Origin: Rhea pennata | Taxonomy: Eukaryota; Chordata; Aves; Rheiformes; Rheidae | Reading direction: 5' to 3' | Length of the DNA: 64,000 nucleotides | Assembly (NCBI RefSeq): GCF_028389875.1 | Contig: NC_084672.1 | Coordinates: forward strand, 310,001 to 374,000 | Shown: piece after piece, positions 37,601 through 45,345 of the stretch | Position numbering within the stretch: the first letter of the stretch is position 1 | Layout: every line of letters begins with the position of its first letter | Position numbers and translations under genes: made by a program | Notes under the pieces: model-generated | Database searches by the model: none | What the model was told of the DNA's origin: nothing | What the model saw: only the letters and a program-made list of their open reading frames with translations

Positions 37601-39168
37601 TCCTTAATTCCACTTCATTAAGCTAGACTGATCAGCAGAGACCATTGGACTCTTGTTTCCAATCTGACATCTCTTTGAAAAATAGTCGCCTCTTTCTCTT
37701 ACAAGTCACAACTTATAGGGAAAGAACTGAGCTGAAGAGAAAGGAAAAAAGATTAAAAAAAAGAAAAAACAGTCTCAACTACCTCAAAATACAAACACTG
37801 GCCACTCCAATCACTGGCGCATCAATATGATATCACTGAATTCTTCCTAAAGGTAAATTCCCATGGGCTGCTGATATAGTTCATCCTTAACACATTTTCT
37901 GTCTGGAATTCTGTATTGGAACAGGCAGCAGATCACCATGCAACACTGTAGAGCTTCCACATCGGGAAAAAGCAGCTCCTCTTACCCAGAAGAAATGTTA
38001 CTTCTAACATGCTAAAAGCACCAAACAGAGCTTCTCTGGGATGGACAGATGATTTTCTCAGGAGCAAAGTGTCGCACATTCCACCCCACTCTGGAATAAT
38101 TTGCTCAACCCATTCCAAAAACAAACAAACAAACAAAAACACACCACCACTTCCTAACTTAAAACAATAAGCTCTAGTCAAATCAACAGAGCAAAAGATC
38201 AGTTTCTTTACTTCACTGCAGTGCCCTTGCCAGTAGGTCTTGCAGAGACAAGTCCCACCTATTCACTGTTTGCTCTGCATTATCTTTAGAGAGCTACTTT
38301 GCCATCCTGAAAGAGGAGGTCAGTATATACTGCCTACTACATTTTCTGTTTATGCTGCAGGACAGAATTGTATTGGCCCTCAGAGGCTGCATCATATACC
38401 AAATAAAATGGACAGGAAAACAGTAGATTAAAATTCTGCAAGGCCACTACATACTATCCTAAAGTTATGTCAGTGCAGTTTAGCATGAGTCACAGTCCAT
38501 TCAGATCACTAAGCAGCAAGAAAACTTCAGTTAACAGAAGGATCTCTGAACAAATGCCCCTAACAAGTGCCATTGTGGGAAACCAGGAGTGGGCTGAATA
38601 AGGGCCAATAGCAGTCGGAAGCTGGAGATGATTCTCCTTTCTGCATTCTGCTCCTGCAGATTATAGAAAAGAAGAACTGCTTCAAATCTGCAGACACTTC
38701 TTTATTCACAATTCCCAGAGTTTTCCTCAAAATCTTCTCTAGTAAAATAGATTCATAAGAGATTTAGGCCTAAATTGCCAGGACAAAGTTGTCTACTATT
38801 GTACCTGAAAGACCTGCAAAGCAAAACGGCTAAGATATACCGGACTATGAGAGACTAAGTCTGACAGTATGATACTGTAGTGCATCCCATCAAGGATGAA
38901 ACAGCCCTTCCACATGGCTATGCCATGTAGCCTAGTGCCTCCACAGTAACCACTCAAAATCTTGCTGAGACCCAGAAACTCTGCAAAGATGCTCCAAAGC
39001 AGAATGCCAGGATCTCCTTACCGATTCCTCCTCCTCATCATCTTCAAAGAAATCGATTTCATCTGTCTTCATGTTTGATCCGAGGAAGTCCGTCTCATCG
39101 TCCCTGGCACCAACAACAAACCTGGGAGTGGAGTTTTCTCCCTCAGTGGAAGTCGTCAGGGACGACAT
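4590..39168 (-). CDS. PPIP5K1: PPIP5K1, diphosphoinositol pentakisphosphate kinase 1 (26 coding exons; C-terminus missing)
   Basis: PPIP5K1 (VIP1) is a cytosolic enzyme that phosphorylates InsP6 and 5-InsP7 at position 1 and can reverse this with a second domain. Joining 26 minus-strand exons gives 1077 codons in one frame, and every junction agrees in phase. Residues about 54-390 form the ATP-grasp kinase. Asp320, Asp332 and Asn334 match the expected Mg ligands by comparison with the human PPIP5K2 numbering. Residues about 390-915 form the histidine-acid-phosphatase-like domain with the RHGDRTP signature at 399-405. A Ser-rich, probably disordered tail follows. The start was chosen because it begins a protein like other vertebrate PPIP5K1 N-termini, with A at -3. 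The last exon found ends in phase 1 with no stop, so the tail lies outside the window or was missed. Identity is firm from long family-specific blocks such as [16 protein letters not shown]. Confidence 0.95.
4653..7530 (-). other. PPIP5K1 intron 25, distal part
   Basis: Unique AT-rich intron sequence with no exon, repeat array or RNA gene that I can see. The fold-back and CR1 begin at its right end. Confidence 0.7.
7531..7677. repeat. Imperfect inverted repeat (fold-back) at the CR1 5' junction
   Basis: Arm 7531-7569 is complementary to arm 7638-7677, with a 26-base core differing at one position and a looser 14-base extension. The loop is 68 bases. The right arm ends where recognisable CR1 begins. 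It could be a short fold-back transposon, a hairpin RNA gene or a rearrangement made at insertion. Confidence 0.75.
7679..8889 (+). mobile_element. CR1 LINE, 5'-truncated, with open reverse transcriptase frame
   Basis: CR1 is the dominant non-LTR retrotransposon of birds. The copy is 5'-truncated within the reverse transcriptase domain, losing the endonuclease region. It stays open to a stop at 8815. Visible motifs are [30 protein letters not shown] and the catalytic FADD box in [10 protein letters not shown], followed by the CR1 C-terminus [12 protein letters not shown]. The 3' end has the usual GGTTGGACTAGATGATC and ATTCTATGATT. It lies in PPIP5K1 intron 25, antisense to the gene. The open frame suggests a fairly recent insertion; N-terminal loss means it cannot move by itself. 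Confidence 0.95.
8890..9878 (-). other. PPIP5K1 intron 25, proximal part
   Basis: A poly(T) run (about 8899-8916) follows the CR1 end. The remainder is unremarkable. Confidence 0.7.
9879..10001 (-). CDS. PPIP5K1: PPIP5K1 coding exon 25
   Basis: Residues 1016-1056 include [20 protein letters not shown] and [10 protein letters not shown]. The acceptor is CCTTTCCAG. The donor is GTATGT; if it were not used, translation would stop 11 codons later. Confidence 0.94.
10002..11324 (-). other. PPIP5K1 intron 24, part
   Basis: Mostly unique sequence, with a CR1 remnant at 10,973-11,012 and a T/A homopolymer junction at 10,913-10,934. Confidence 0.7.
10973..11012 (-). mobile_element. Short CR1 3' remnant
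   Basis: The stretch with CACAGCATGACTGAGGTTGG followed by AAGAGACT is a diverged copy of the CR1 3' end in reverse. It is only about 40 bases. Confidence 0.5.
11325..12016 (+). mobile_element. CR1 fragment with internal deletion and 12-bp repeat expansion
   Basis: The left part (11,325-11,711) matches the CR1 frame from [13 protein letters not shown] to QYRATKM with frameshifts. After a deletion, 11,712-12,016 resumes at the 3' end of the CR1 frame and ends GGTTGGGCTAGATGATCTC. An (AGGAAGGAGAAC)n array sits in the middle. It is inactive. Confidence 0.85.
11772..11867. repeat. 12-bp minisatellite (AGGAAGGAGAAC)x8
   Basis: Eight uninterrupted 12-base copies fall within a CR1 copy. The unit is a multiple of three and has no stop in some frames, so it makes false repetitive open frames. 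The purity suggests recent expansion. Confidence 0.95.
12106..12641 (-). mobile_element. CR1 3' fragment, minus strand
   Basis: The reverse strand reads from [20 protein letters not shown] through the CR1 C-terminus LDATLSNML and 3' tail. The frame is broken. It lies in PPIP5K1 intron 24 in the sense orientation, about 80 bases from the exon 24 donor. Confidence 0.9.
12723..12813 (-). CDS. PPIP5K1: PPIP5K1 coding exon 24
   Basis: Residues 986-1015 read [20 protein letters not shown] then [11 protein letters not shown]. The acceptor is CTTTGCAG and the donor is GTACTG. A minus-strand CR1 ends about 80 bases inside the next intron. Confidence 0.93.
13913..14077 (-). CDS. PPIP5K1: PPIP5K1 coding exon 23
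   Basis: Fifty-five codons (residues 931-985) of polar, low-complexity tail end in [15 protein letters not shown], which is conserved in the family and basic. The exon is phase 0-0. The acceptor is CCTACTGCAG and the donor is GTAATA. Confidence 0.94.
14451..14567 (-). CDS. PPIP5K1: PPIP5K1 coding exon 22
   Basis: Thirty-nine codons (residues 892-930) read [20 protein letters not shown] then a variable stretch ending GFRPASAE. The exon is phase 0-0. The acceptor is TGTTCACAG and the donor is GTGAAC. Confidence 0.94.
14875..14989. repeat. (TA)n(CA)n(TG)n(TA)n compound microsatellite
   Basis: Alternating TA and CA runs are followed by their mirror TG and TA, making an AT-rich palindrome around 14,927-14,956. 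Length variation and assembly errors are likely. Confidence 0.9.
15328..15477 (+). mobile_element. tRNA-Ile-derived SINE with CR1 tail (TguSINE1-like)
   Basis: The first 75 bases copy tRNA-Ile(AAT): a perfect A box TAGCTCAGTTGG (15,340-15,351), the anticodon loop CTAATAA, and a B box GGTTTGATCC (15,385-15,394) with one C-to-T change. The second half is a CR1 3' end, GGTTGGACTAGATGATCTCC then ATTCTATGATTC. Such tRNA-headed, CR1-tailed SINEs move using CR1 enzymes. The layout matches the zebra finch element as I recall it. It is in PPIP5K1 intron 21, antisense. Confidence 0.85.
16103..16210 (-). CDS. PPIP5K1: PPIP5K1 coding exon 21
   Basis: Thirty-six codons (residues 856-891) read [20 protein letters not shown] then [16 protein letters not shown], closing the phosphatase domain. 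The exon is phase 0-0. The acceptor is TATATATCAG, with a poor pyrimidine tract. The donor is GTGAGG. Confidence 0.95.
17609..17633. repeat. Poly(A) run
   Basis: About 23 consecutive A residues lie just inside a PPIP5K1 intron, 30 bases from the exon 20 donor. No retroposed sequence is recognised beside it. Confidence 0.8.
17665..17779 (-). CDS. PPIP5K1: PPIP5K1 coding exon 20
   Basis: Residues 817-855 ([20 protein letters not shown] then ESHVHSLLS) include the His-rich motif SESHVH near the end of the phosphatase domain. The acceptor is TTGGTTTAG and the donor is GTAAGT. Confidence 0.95.
18281..18408 (-). CDS. PPIP5K1: PPIP5K1 coding exon 19
   Basis: Residues 775-816 run from [20 protein letters not shown] to [12 protein letters not shown]. 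The acceptor is TTTCTGCAG. The donor GTAAGG splits a Leu codon. Confidence 0.95.
19537..19760 (-). CDS. PPIP5K1: PPIP5K1 coding exon 18
   Basis: This is the longest PPIP5K1 exon found (224 bases, residues 700-774). It runs from [20 protein letters not shown] to [19 protein letters not shown] and contains [20 protein letters not shown]. The acceptor is TTGTTTAG and the donor is GTACAG. Confidence 0.96.
20403..20544 (-). CDS. PPIP5K1: PPIP5K1 coding exon 17
   Basis: Residues 653-699 include [20 protein letters not shown] and [20 protein letters not shown]. The acceptor is TTTCTCTCAG and the donor is GTGAGC. Confidence 0.95.
22848..23030 (-). CDS. PPIP5K1: PPIP5K1 coding exon 16
   Basis: Sixty-one codons (residues 592-652) include [20 protein letters not shown] and a Ser/Asp run. 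The exon is phase 0-0. The acceptor is GCTGCTTTAG and the donor is GTAAAA. Confidence 0.95.
23794..23915 (-). CDS. PPIP5K1: PPIP5K1 coding exon 15
   Basis: Residues 551-591 ([20 protein letters not shown] then [20 protein letters not shown]) are in the phosphatase domain. The 3' splice site is unusual because it directly follows the 3' end of a CR1 copy (see findings). The donor is GTCCTT, weaker than the others. Confidence 0.93.
23916..23967 (-). mobile_element. CR1 3' end abutting a PPIP5K1 splice acceptor
   Basis: On the minus strand, CTAGATGATCTCCAGAGGTC and then CCTTCCAACCTTACTGATTC lead straight into TATGATTCCAG and exon 15. This is the CR1 3' terminus, in sense orientation. Confidence 0.85.
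26724..26773. repeat. (CAAAAA)n microsatellite beside exon 14 donor
   Basis: Repeated CAAAAA units begin within about 6 bases of the exon 14 donor, on the intron side. Confidence 0.85.
26779..26907 (-). CDS. PPIP5K1: PPIP5K1 coding exon 14
   Basis: Residues 508-550 include [20 protein letters not shown] then [15 protein letters not shown]. The acceptor is CTCCTTAG and the donor is GTAAGT. An A-rich (CAAAAA)n run starts just inside the following intron. Confidence 0.95.
27352..27437 (-). CDS. PPIP5K1: PPIP5K1 coding exon 13
   Basis: Residues 479-507 contain [19 protein letters not shown], a strongly conserved block. The acceptor is TGTGACAG and the donor is GTAAAG. A G homopolymer lies just outside the acceptor. 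Confidence 0.93.
27523..27562. repeat. A-rich (AAAAAG)n microsatellite
   Basis: AAAAAAG-type units of six to seven bases lie in a PPIP5K1 intron just upstream of exon 13. Confidence 0.85.
27787..27843. repeat. (TA)n(CA)n plus poly(T) microsatellite
   Basis: TA-rich then CA-rich dinucleotides run into 14 T residues right at the 3' end of a minus-strand CR1. Confidence 0.85.
27845..28158 (-). mobile_element. CR1 3' fragment, minus strand
   Basis: The reverse strand matches the last part of the CR1 frame and 3' tail, with small deletions breaking the frame. It is flanked by a (TA)n(CA)n and poly(T) run at its 3' end. It sits in PPIP5K1 intron 12. Confidence 0.88.
28858..28967 (-). CDS. PPIP5K1: PPIP5K1 coding exon 12
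   Basis: Residues 443-478 begin [14 protein letters not shown] and end [11 protein letters not shown], probably helical. The acceptor is TTCCAACAG and the donor is GTAAGA. Confidence 0.93.
29497..29572 (-). CDS. PPIP5K1: PPIP5K1 coding exon 11
   Basis: Residues 417-442 read [20 protein letters not shown] then PEQLQ, a lysine-rich part of the phosphatase domain. The acceptor is CTGTTCAG and the donor is GTGAGC. Confidence 0.93.
30003..30089 (-). CDS. PPIP5K1: PPIP5K1 coding exon 10 (phosphatase signature)
   Basis: Residues 388-416 carry the histidine acid phosphatase signature RHGDRTP (399-405) in [20 protein letters not shown]. His400 is the expected phosphate-accepting residue by family analogy. 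The acceptor is TTCCCCAG and the donor is GTAAGA. Confidence 0.95.
31345..31446 (-). CDS. PPIP5K1: PPIP5K1 coding exon 9
   Basis: Residues 354-387 ([20 protein letters not shown] then [13 protein letters not shown]) link the kinase to the phosphatase domain. The acceptor is TATTTCAG. The donor GTGAGT splits Met388 after AT. Confidence 0.95.
31898..32019 (-). CDS. PPIP5K1: PPIP5K1 coding exon 8 (kinase metal site)
   Basis: Residues 314-353 hold the metal-binding end of the kinase. Asp320 lies in [10 protein letters not shown]; Asp332 and Asn334 lie in [12 protein letters not shown]. All three are intact, so a working kinase is expected. The donor is GTATGT. Confidence 0.95.
33055..33216 (-). 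CDS. PPIP5K1: PPIP5K1 coding exon 7
   Basis: Fifty-four codons (residues 260-313), [20 protein letters not shown] through [11 protein letters not shown], belong to the ATP-grasp core. The exon is phase 0-0. The acceptor is CTTCTCAG and the donor is GTTTGT. Confidence 0.95.
33460..33561 (-). CDS. PPIP5K1: PPIP5K1 coding exon 6
   Basis: Thirty-four codons (residues 226-259) carry [17 protein letters not shown] and [15 protein letters not shown]. The exon is symmetric (phase 0-0). The acceptor is TGCTTTCAG and the donor is GTAAGG. Confidence 0.95.
34526..34680 (-). CDS. PPIP5K1: PPIP5K1 coding exon 5
   Basis: Residues 174-225 include [20 protein letters not shown] and the glycine-rich [12 protein letters not shown], part of the ATP-binding region of the kinase. 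The acceptor is TTGTCTTCAG and the donor is GTGAGG. Confidence 0.95.
34924..35009 (-). CDS. PPIP5K1: PPIP5K1 coding exon 4
   Basis: Residues 145-173 read [20 protein letters not shown] followed by NRDPDRPE. The acceptor is CCTCTGCAG and the donor is GTAGGT. Confidence 0.95.
36050..36140 (-). CDS. PPIP5K1: PPIP5K1 coding exon 3
   Basis: Residues 115-144 read [12 protein letters not shown] then [14 protein letters not shown]. The acceptor is TGCATTTCAG and the donor is GTAGGT. The phase joins its neighbours. Confidence 0.95.
36248..36443 (-). CDS. PPIP5K1: PPIP5K1 coding exon 2
   Basis: Residues 50-114 begin the kinase fold with the family blocks [15 protein letters not shown] and [14 protein letters not shown]. 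The acceptor is TTCCCTTAG. The donor GTAAAA leaves phase 1. Confidence 0.95.
36444..39021 (-). other. PPIP5K1 intron between coding exons 1 and 2
   Basis: Unique intron sequence with an AAAC-rich run near 38,121-38,141. No exon is recognised. Confidence 0.7.
39022..39168 (-). CDS. PPIP5K1: PPIP5K1 coding exon 1 (start codon)
   Basis: It encodes residues 1-49, starting [10 protein letters not shown] and ending in a run of Asp and Glu. The acidic N-terminus is poorly conserved and precedes the kinase domain. The donor is GTAAGG at 39,021. The exon probably begins at 39,196 after a TTCCAG acceptor, leaving 28 untranslated bases that contain an upstream ATG (see findings). Confidence 0.9.
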
Positions 39169-39792
39169 TGTAGCCTCGGTGGCCGACCATCCCGCTCTGG
39201 AATCATAATATACAAAAATAGGTAAGAATGATCTTCTGACCAGAGCAAGCCAGGGGCAGGTCAGGGACTGATGTGGTGTGAATGAACCCAGGGACAGGCT
39301 GCCCAGCACAAAAGGAGAGAATCAAGTTGAGAGGAAGAAAGCCTTTGGGCAAAGGTGGAGCCGGAGCCAGTGATACAGGAAGAGACTCTCAGAGACAGGC
39401 CAGGGTAGAGGATCCAGAACCATTTTACATGGGCAGCCCCACTGCGCAATTAACATATTTGCGGCAAGTGGGAAAGGGACAGTGTCACTACTAGCATTGA
39501 AATATTTAAACCTTACAATGATGCATGCTCCAGTCCGTTGTCTAAATCATTGACTAGGACAATGGATACACTTGTGGCTTCATACACCCAAAGACTTCAA
39601 CTGTGACTCCAGAAGTTTGGTTGAAGCTTAGGAGAACAAAGGTGAATTTCCAATCCCAATTTTCATTCCCTTAGCTCAAGACGACCTACAATAACAAAAA
39701 GGTTAATCTGAGAGGTATGCGAGTTTGGTGGAGGAAGGAAAAGGAAGAAGTGACAACTCTTAGATAAGGAAAGAAGACACAGAGTAAGCAAC

Positions 39793-39880
39793 AGCAGTAG
39801 TTTGGGCTGCAGATCAAGGCCTTGAGTTCGCAAGCTAGCAGTAGTTTGGGCTGTAGATCAAGGCCTCGAGTTTGCAAGCT
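39793..39880. repeat. 44-bp tandem duplication
   Basis: Two 44-base copies starting AGCAGTAGTTTGGGCTG differ by three transitions (C/T at each). They lie in PPIP5K1 intron 1. Confidence 0.9.
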
Positions 39881-39950
39881 AGTTCTGATTTCCTGTGTGA
39901 CCACATACACTGATTATCAAGATACAAGCTATGCTATATAAATATACATA

Positions 39951-39972
39951 CACACACACACACACACACACA
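39951..39972. repeat. (CA)n microsatellite
   Basis: Eleven CA units lie in PPIP5K1 intron 1. Confidence 0.9.
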
Positions 39973-42900
39973 CCAGGAAAGGAGTGCATCTTGCACTATC
40001 ATCTATGTAGTAGCACACTGTGCTGCACAAGTGACACTTTGAATACACAGTATGTATGGCCTGTTTGCATCAAGGATACAGCTGTTCACCTCTGCCAAAA
40101 GCTGCACGTACGTAAGTGTCGAGCAGTTGTCATTTATATTATTTTCCATGACCATAAAACAGTGAAAAGCATTCTACTTATACAAATACATGCAATGTTG
40201 AGAAGAGGACTTTGTAAACACATTGTGTTATTAAGCACTTGCTAAGAGTGGACACTGCTTCTCATGCTCTTAAATGATCTCCAGCATTACTCAGACTGAC
40301 AGCTACTGCATTTCCTATTCTTCAGAAGCACACTACCCCTTACAGCCAGTATACCCCAGGACACTGTTCTGCCACTTACAACTCCATCAGTTTGCCATCA
40401 TCTCTGCCAGCTCTTCACAAGCAGAGAAAACTATTTAAATGAAATTTGCCTGCTGCCACCACAGTTTCACAGTAGATGAGAACCCCTTCATAGAGAACAA
40501 GAGAGGGAGACTGACTTAATTTATTTGAGCAGAATGGTAACAAGCAAAAGAATCAAACACACAGACAGCAATCCAACTGGTTGTGAAACCCCTTTGGAAA
40601 TAAGTGTAAAAACAAAGTATGTCTCCACGCAGAAAGGCTGTGCATATTCTCAGAAAGGACAGATGATTTAACGGGTAAGTGCTCAGAGAGATCACTGAAG
40701 CAGAAATGCACCAGACAACAGCCCTAAAGCCACACATAGAGATGGCACATCTGTAAGTTAACATACCAGATCTATTGGGGTAGCCCACACCAACACAACA
40801 GAAACCAGAGAGATGACACATCAAGACCAAACTTTGCTTCTACCATATCAAGGATGATCTCCTCAGCATTACTGCTAGCTCACTCCAACATTCTGCTTGC
40901 ACACAAAGCCAAGTCCTAGGTGCTCCCATATGCACATTAAGACACAGTGCTTATTCAAAACAGAAGAGTGTCTAAATTAACAAGGGTCAAAGCTGTAGTT
41001 TACCATCAGTACCATCTACTGGTGCTGGCAACAGTGCTGGTAAATCAGGCTGTACAGGCAGTTTTCACCGTGTGCCTCTCAGTCCTACTGATACAACACA
41101 AGGACAAGAGTAGGCTTCCCAAATTATTTAGGAACTATCTTCATTCCTGGACTCCGCTGCCTCAGCATGTTAGCACAGAATGAGACCTCAGCATGAAGTC
41201 ATCAGCCCTCAAGCTGACAGTGTACTTGAAATAAACCATGCAAGAGGAGGAGGGTTGTTCTCTCCAGGGTCCCTCCCTTCATCTCCCTCCTTGAACAATA
41301 AATCAGGCAGCAGAAAAACCTTTTGCCCTAAGAACTAAGAAAGCAACAGGTTCTCTACATTCCTGCTTCTCTTCCAGAAAAAAAAAGCCTCTACTTTGCT
41401 CTGTAGCTATTCCCATAGGTCACAATACATCATACTAAAAAGCTAGAGTCTCACAGAAGTATCAGTAATCCCATTGGTGTCGACAGTGAAAGCCTTGTTA
41501 TCTCACAGATGGTTTCTGGTGTGGGGAAGGGGTAGCAGGATAACTAAAATCTTTTTCAGCTTCCTGTTCAAACTAGATCTTTTTTCTGGATTTCTATAAA
41601 GCCAGTACACAGTTTCTTGATACTGTTATCAACAGGCATAATTAAGGCACCTAAAATTCAAACAGACCATGACCCTTAAAGGGAAGTAGACAATGGAGCA
41701 CTATTTTGGTTGGTATCAAATGCTAGTAACATCAGGTTTTGCAGCCATGCCTGAATTAGATGTAGTGCAAGGTTATCATAGAGCTTATTTTGCCAGAAGT
41801 GTGGCAAATTCTCACAGGATAGTACCAGCAGAGTTCCTGCATAGTGCTCAGCCCACACCTTCACTGCTACTTCTTTTATCCAAACCTAGAGCTCTGTGAA
41901 ATGAGCTGAAAGTAGTCATGTTTGCTTCTCAAATACATATGCTGATGAACACATGGTTCCACATCTTTTTCATTCATTCAGACCAGTTCCCATGGGCCAG
42001 GAGTGCTGCAGGTCTCTAACCTTTCACAAACCATAGTGGGAAAATTAAGTGTTAAGTAAATACTGCTGGTTGAATTTGCTGAGAGGGTTAAAAACATTAT
42101 CGCAGCCCCCACCCCCAACACACACACACACAAAAAAAAAACAACCAACGAACACACATAAAAACCTCAGTTAAACAAGATTACAGCTTTGAGTATAGAC
42201 TCTTCTGTCTTCCTAATCCCATCACAAATACATGAGGAAATGTACACCAGCTGCTTACAACTACAGATATTCTTGCACTGCCTCCCAACAAGGGCACGTA
42301 AGATCTGCTACACAATCATACCAAAAGTAATTAACTAATGGCAATCATTAGCTGCTGACACATAATCTGAAATTGAGATGTAAACCTTGTCCTAAGAGTT
42401 CAGGGACTAATTCTTCAGCTCTCTAGACTGCCCTGTATTAGGAACAAGAAATGAGGCCATAAAATGTTTTCAGGTTCCCCAGCAGATAACTCTGGTGCTG
42501 TTTAGCTAAGGGTGTTCACAGATTAAGATATTTATTCTTTGTGCCCCACTTTGAAATACCAAAAACTTAGAAGCGAAGAATTTTGCACACCATGTGGCAT
42601 TGACTATTGAAAGTTCTTTTGATTTTATTAATGAAGCCTGTTACAGGTGCAGCTGCATGATTTGAAAGTGCAATCCCTACTGTGGAGGGCTGAAGGACAA
42701 GAGCTGCCTTTGCTTGTGGCATGCAGCAACCAAACAAGCCTGGCCACATCGCTAGCAGCAGCCCCTGTAAGAGGTAGGTAGACAAGGCAGATCTAGGTCT
42801 GGACACTAGGCTTGTGCATTCCAGGGAATCTAGGGGAAGCGTTTGACCAGAGGTCAGAAGAGCACAGGACACCACTGCATGCAAACAGGTGGCAAAGATA

Positions 42901-44795
42901 AATTAGTTTATAGAACCTCAGCCTGATTTAAGTCAGTTCAAATATCTGCAACACTGCAATCTTTATGAATATGCACAGTTGGTATTTTAGAAAATACTAA
43001 TGTTGGTCTTGTTGAACTCTATAAAACTGCATTAAAACACACTGAAAGCTTGGGCTTCAGTGAAGTAACTTTGCCTAAAGAGTTAATCCCTTGTCATAAG
43101 GGCTTTGTATTAAAGGTTAATTACACACTTAAATGCAAAAAGTGATGTACTCTTGTCAAAAAGTAAGTGGCATAAACTCTTAATTGCTTCAAAACTATTG
43201 CAGAGTTAATTATTAAAAGCTATTTGGACTTAGTGTATTAGAACAAGCTTGCCATGTTCTATTTGTGTAGTTCAGTGTGTTCAAAACCAGAATACCGAAG
43301 CTGCAATTCTAAAAGTACAATTCTGTCTGAGAGGCATTTTCAGAAATTCCAAAACCATCAGCAACTTCAAACACAGAATACACTAGTGGTTAAAACATCT
43401 CATACTTCCTGATTAGGAGGAGTTCTTTCCACTAGAAAGTGCTGCTGTTTGCAAATTTAGTAAAAACTCTTGGCTTATAACTTCTACCTCTGAGCAAGTG
43501 TCATGTTGCTCACATAGCAAGTATAGGAGACCCAATCTTGTCTTTTTCATAGGATCATTTGTTAAATGTGAAACTTTACAGCAGCAAGTTTTTTCTGAGA
43601 TTACAATTGTAAATAAAAAAATTACTAATGAACTGAAGCATAAAATAATTCTCCCATTTTTTTAAAGGGAAATAATAAAGGCATGCATATTTAAGCTTGT
43701 TTCTAATTTAAGGAGGATTAATATGTTGGCTAGTTTTGTTTTATAAGCACACAAACTGCAGCCTGTACTTTTAACCCATCCTTTCAGACCACAGCACTGA
43801 TAATTACTCTGTACACTGGTTATTCATATACATATACCCTTTCCTCACACATCAAATGAGGTACAGACAGTAACAATTCAGCTCTTTCACATTTCACAGA
43901 AGACTTCTATGAAGGAGACTCAAGGCTGTCTAGGAGCATATCAGCAGGAAAATAAGTGTCACAGAGTAAGCTAGCGAGTTCATTCATCGTACATAAACTC
44001 CTCTGTAAGAGCTGTTCAGCCGAGTGCTTCCCCCCATCAGCCCCATGAGAAACAGACAGTAGTAACCACCTTGCACGATGTGAAAGTTACCTTGGGTTTA
44101 CACCAAGGCAGGAGTGTTTACACTGACGTTCAATACGGAGAAGTAAATCCAGAACAGTAAATTCAAATACTGACTCTTTCCAGTGCCAGTTTTGCACGAG
44201 ACTGCATCCGCGTAGCTAGAACACAGGCACACAGGCAGGTCAATCCAGAGCAAGTCCACCCGGTGCCACCCTCCGCGCCCGGGCGGGAGAAGCGCACGGC
44301 TGGCAGGAGCGGCGCGGCGCGGCCTCTCCCCGCGCCGCCCCAAGGGCCGGCCCAGCGCGGCCGGGGCACGGCGGCGCTCCGCGAGACGCCGCGGCCCGAG
44401 CAGCGGCTGCCGCCCCGGCCAGGCCGCAGCGGGGGAGCCCGGGCGCCACCGGGCCGCGAGAGCCACCGGGCCCCGCCGCAGGTCCGAGGCACCCCCGCGC
44501 CCCGCAGCGACGCGGCGCATGGAGCAGCCGGCCCGGGCGACCCCGCGGCGGCCGGGCGCGGCGGGATCCGCGCCGTGGAGCCGGGGCGCCTGCCGCGCCG
44601 GGCCCAGCAGCGGCACCGCCACCGCCGCGCCCACTCCGGCCCGGCCAGCTGGGCCCGAACCCCCAGCCCCAGCCCCAGCCCCCGCCCCCGCCCCGAGGCC
44701 CCGGACCCCGCGGCGCACCGGGGCCGCCACCGCGCCCCGCCGACCGGCGGCAGCAGGGGGCGCCCCGCCGGGGGCCGCCATTTCCGCTCGCTCAC

Positions 44796-44880
44796 CTGCG
44801 GCCGCCAACCTCGCCCTGCGCGGTCGTCACCGCCGCCGACCAGTCACGACCCGCTCGCCGTCACCGCCAGCCAATCGGCA
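44796..44880 (-). other. PPIP5K1: Probable untranslated first exon of PPIP5K1
   Basis: A CpG-rich stretch ends at a textbook donor (GCCGCAG then GTGAGCG) at 44,796/44,795. The first coding exon begins with untranslated sequence after an acceptor near 39,197, so at least one 5' exon is needed. This is the best candidate. The upstream end is a guess, since the transcription start cannot be seen from sequence. Confidence 0.5.
44871..44875 (+). promoter_or_regulatory. CCAAT box
   Basis: The sequence AGCCAATCGG fits the NF-Y site consensus. It lies 75 bases upstream of the inferred PPIP5K1 exon 1 donor, a normal promoter position for that gene. Confidence 0.45.
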
Positions 44881-44944
44881 GCGGAGGGGCAGGGCCGCCG
44901 GTGTGAGGGCGGCCCCTGGCGGCGACGCGGGGCGCTGCTGCGCG

Positions 44945-44950
44945 CACGTG
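44945..44950. promoter_or_regulatory. CACGTG E-box
   Basis: A palindromic CACGTG sits about 50 bases from the X-box pair in the CpG island. It could bind USF or MYC family factors. A six-base match alone is weak evidence. Confidence 0.4.
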
Positions 44951-44995
44951 GAGCGCGGGCCGGCCCGGGCCCCGGCGGCGCCCGCGGCCCCGCGC

Positions 44996-45031
44996 GTCGC
45001 CCTGGCAACGGCCGCGCGTCGCCGTGGTAAC
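44996..45031. promoter_or_regulatory. Tandem RFX X-box motifs
   Basis: GTCGCCCTGGCAAC (44,996-45,009) and GTCGCCGTGGTAAC (45,018-45,031) both fit the X-box consensus GTNRCC N(0-3) RGYAAC exactly. They are in the same direction, 22 bases apart. X-boxes bind RFX factors, typical of ciliary genes. Binding is inferred. Confidence 0.7.
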
Positions 45032-45345
45032 AGCCCGCGCCCCGGCGGCGGCTCTGCGCTGCCGCGGTGCCGCTGCGGCCCGGGCTGGGCCACCGCCGCC
45101 CCCTGCGGCACCGCGGGCGGCCGCCCTGCCCGGCCGGGGCTGCCCCGGCCCCGCCCTGCCGCCTCCCGGCTCCGGGCGCGCGGACTTCGCCCCGCCGCAC
45201 CCGCGGCGCCGCCGGCGCGGCCCGGCCCTGCCCGCGGGCCCGGGCGGGGGGCGCTGCGCGGGGCAGTGCGGAGCCGCGCAGGATGCGCGGGGCGCTGCGG
45301 GGCGCTGCGGGGCGCTGCGAGGCGCGGGCGGGCCGGAGCCGTTCG

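Larger units (their letters stand above)
39197..44795 (-). other. PPIP5K1 first intron
   Basis: About 5.6 kb of intron with the 44-bp duplication, a (CA)n tract and a C/A-rich run near 42,106-42,146. G+C rises sharply from about 44,260. No coding sequence is recognised. Confidence 0.65.
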
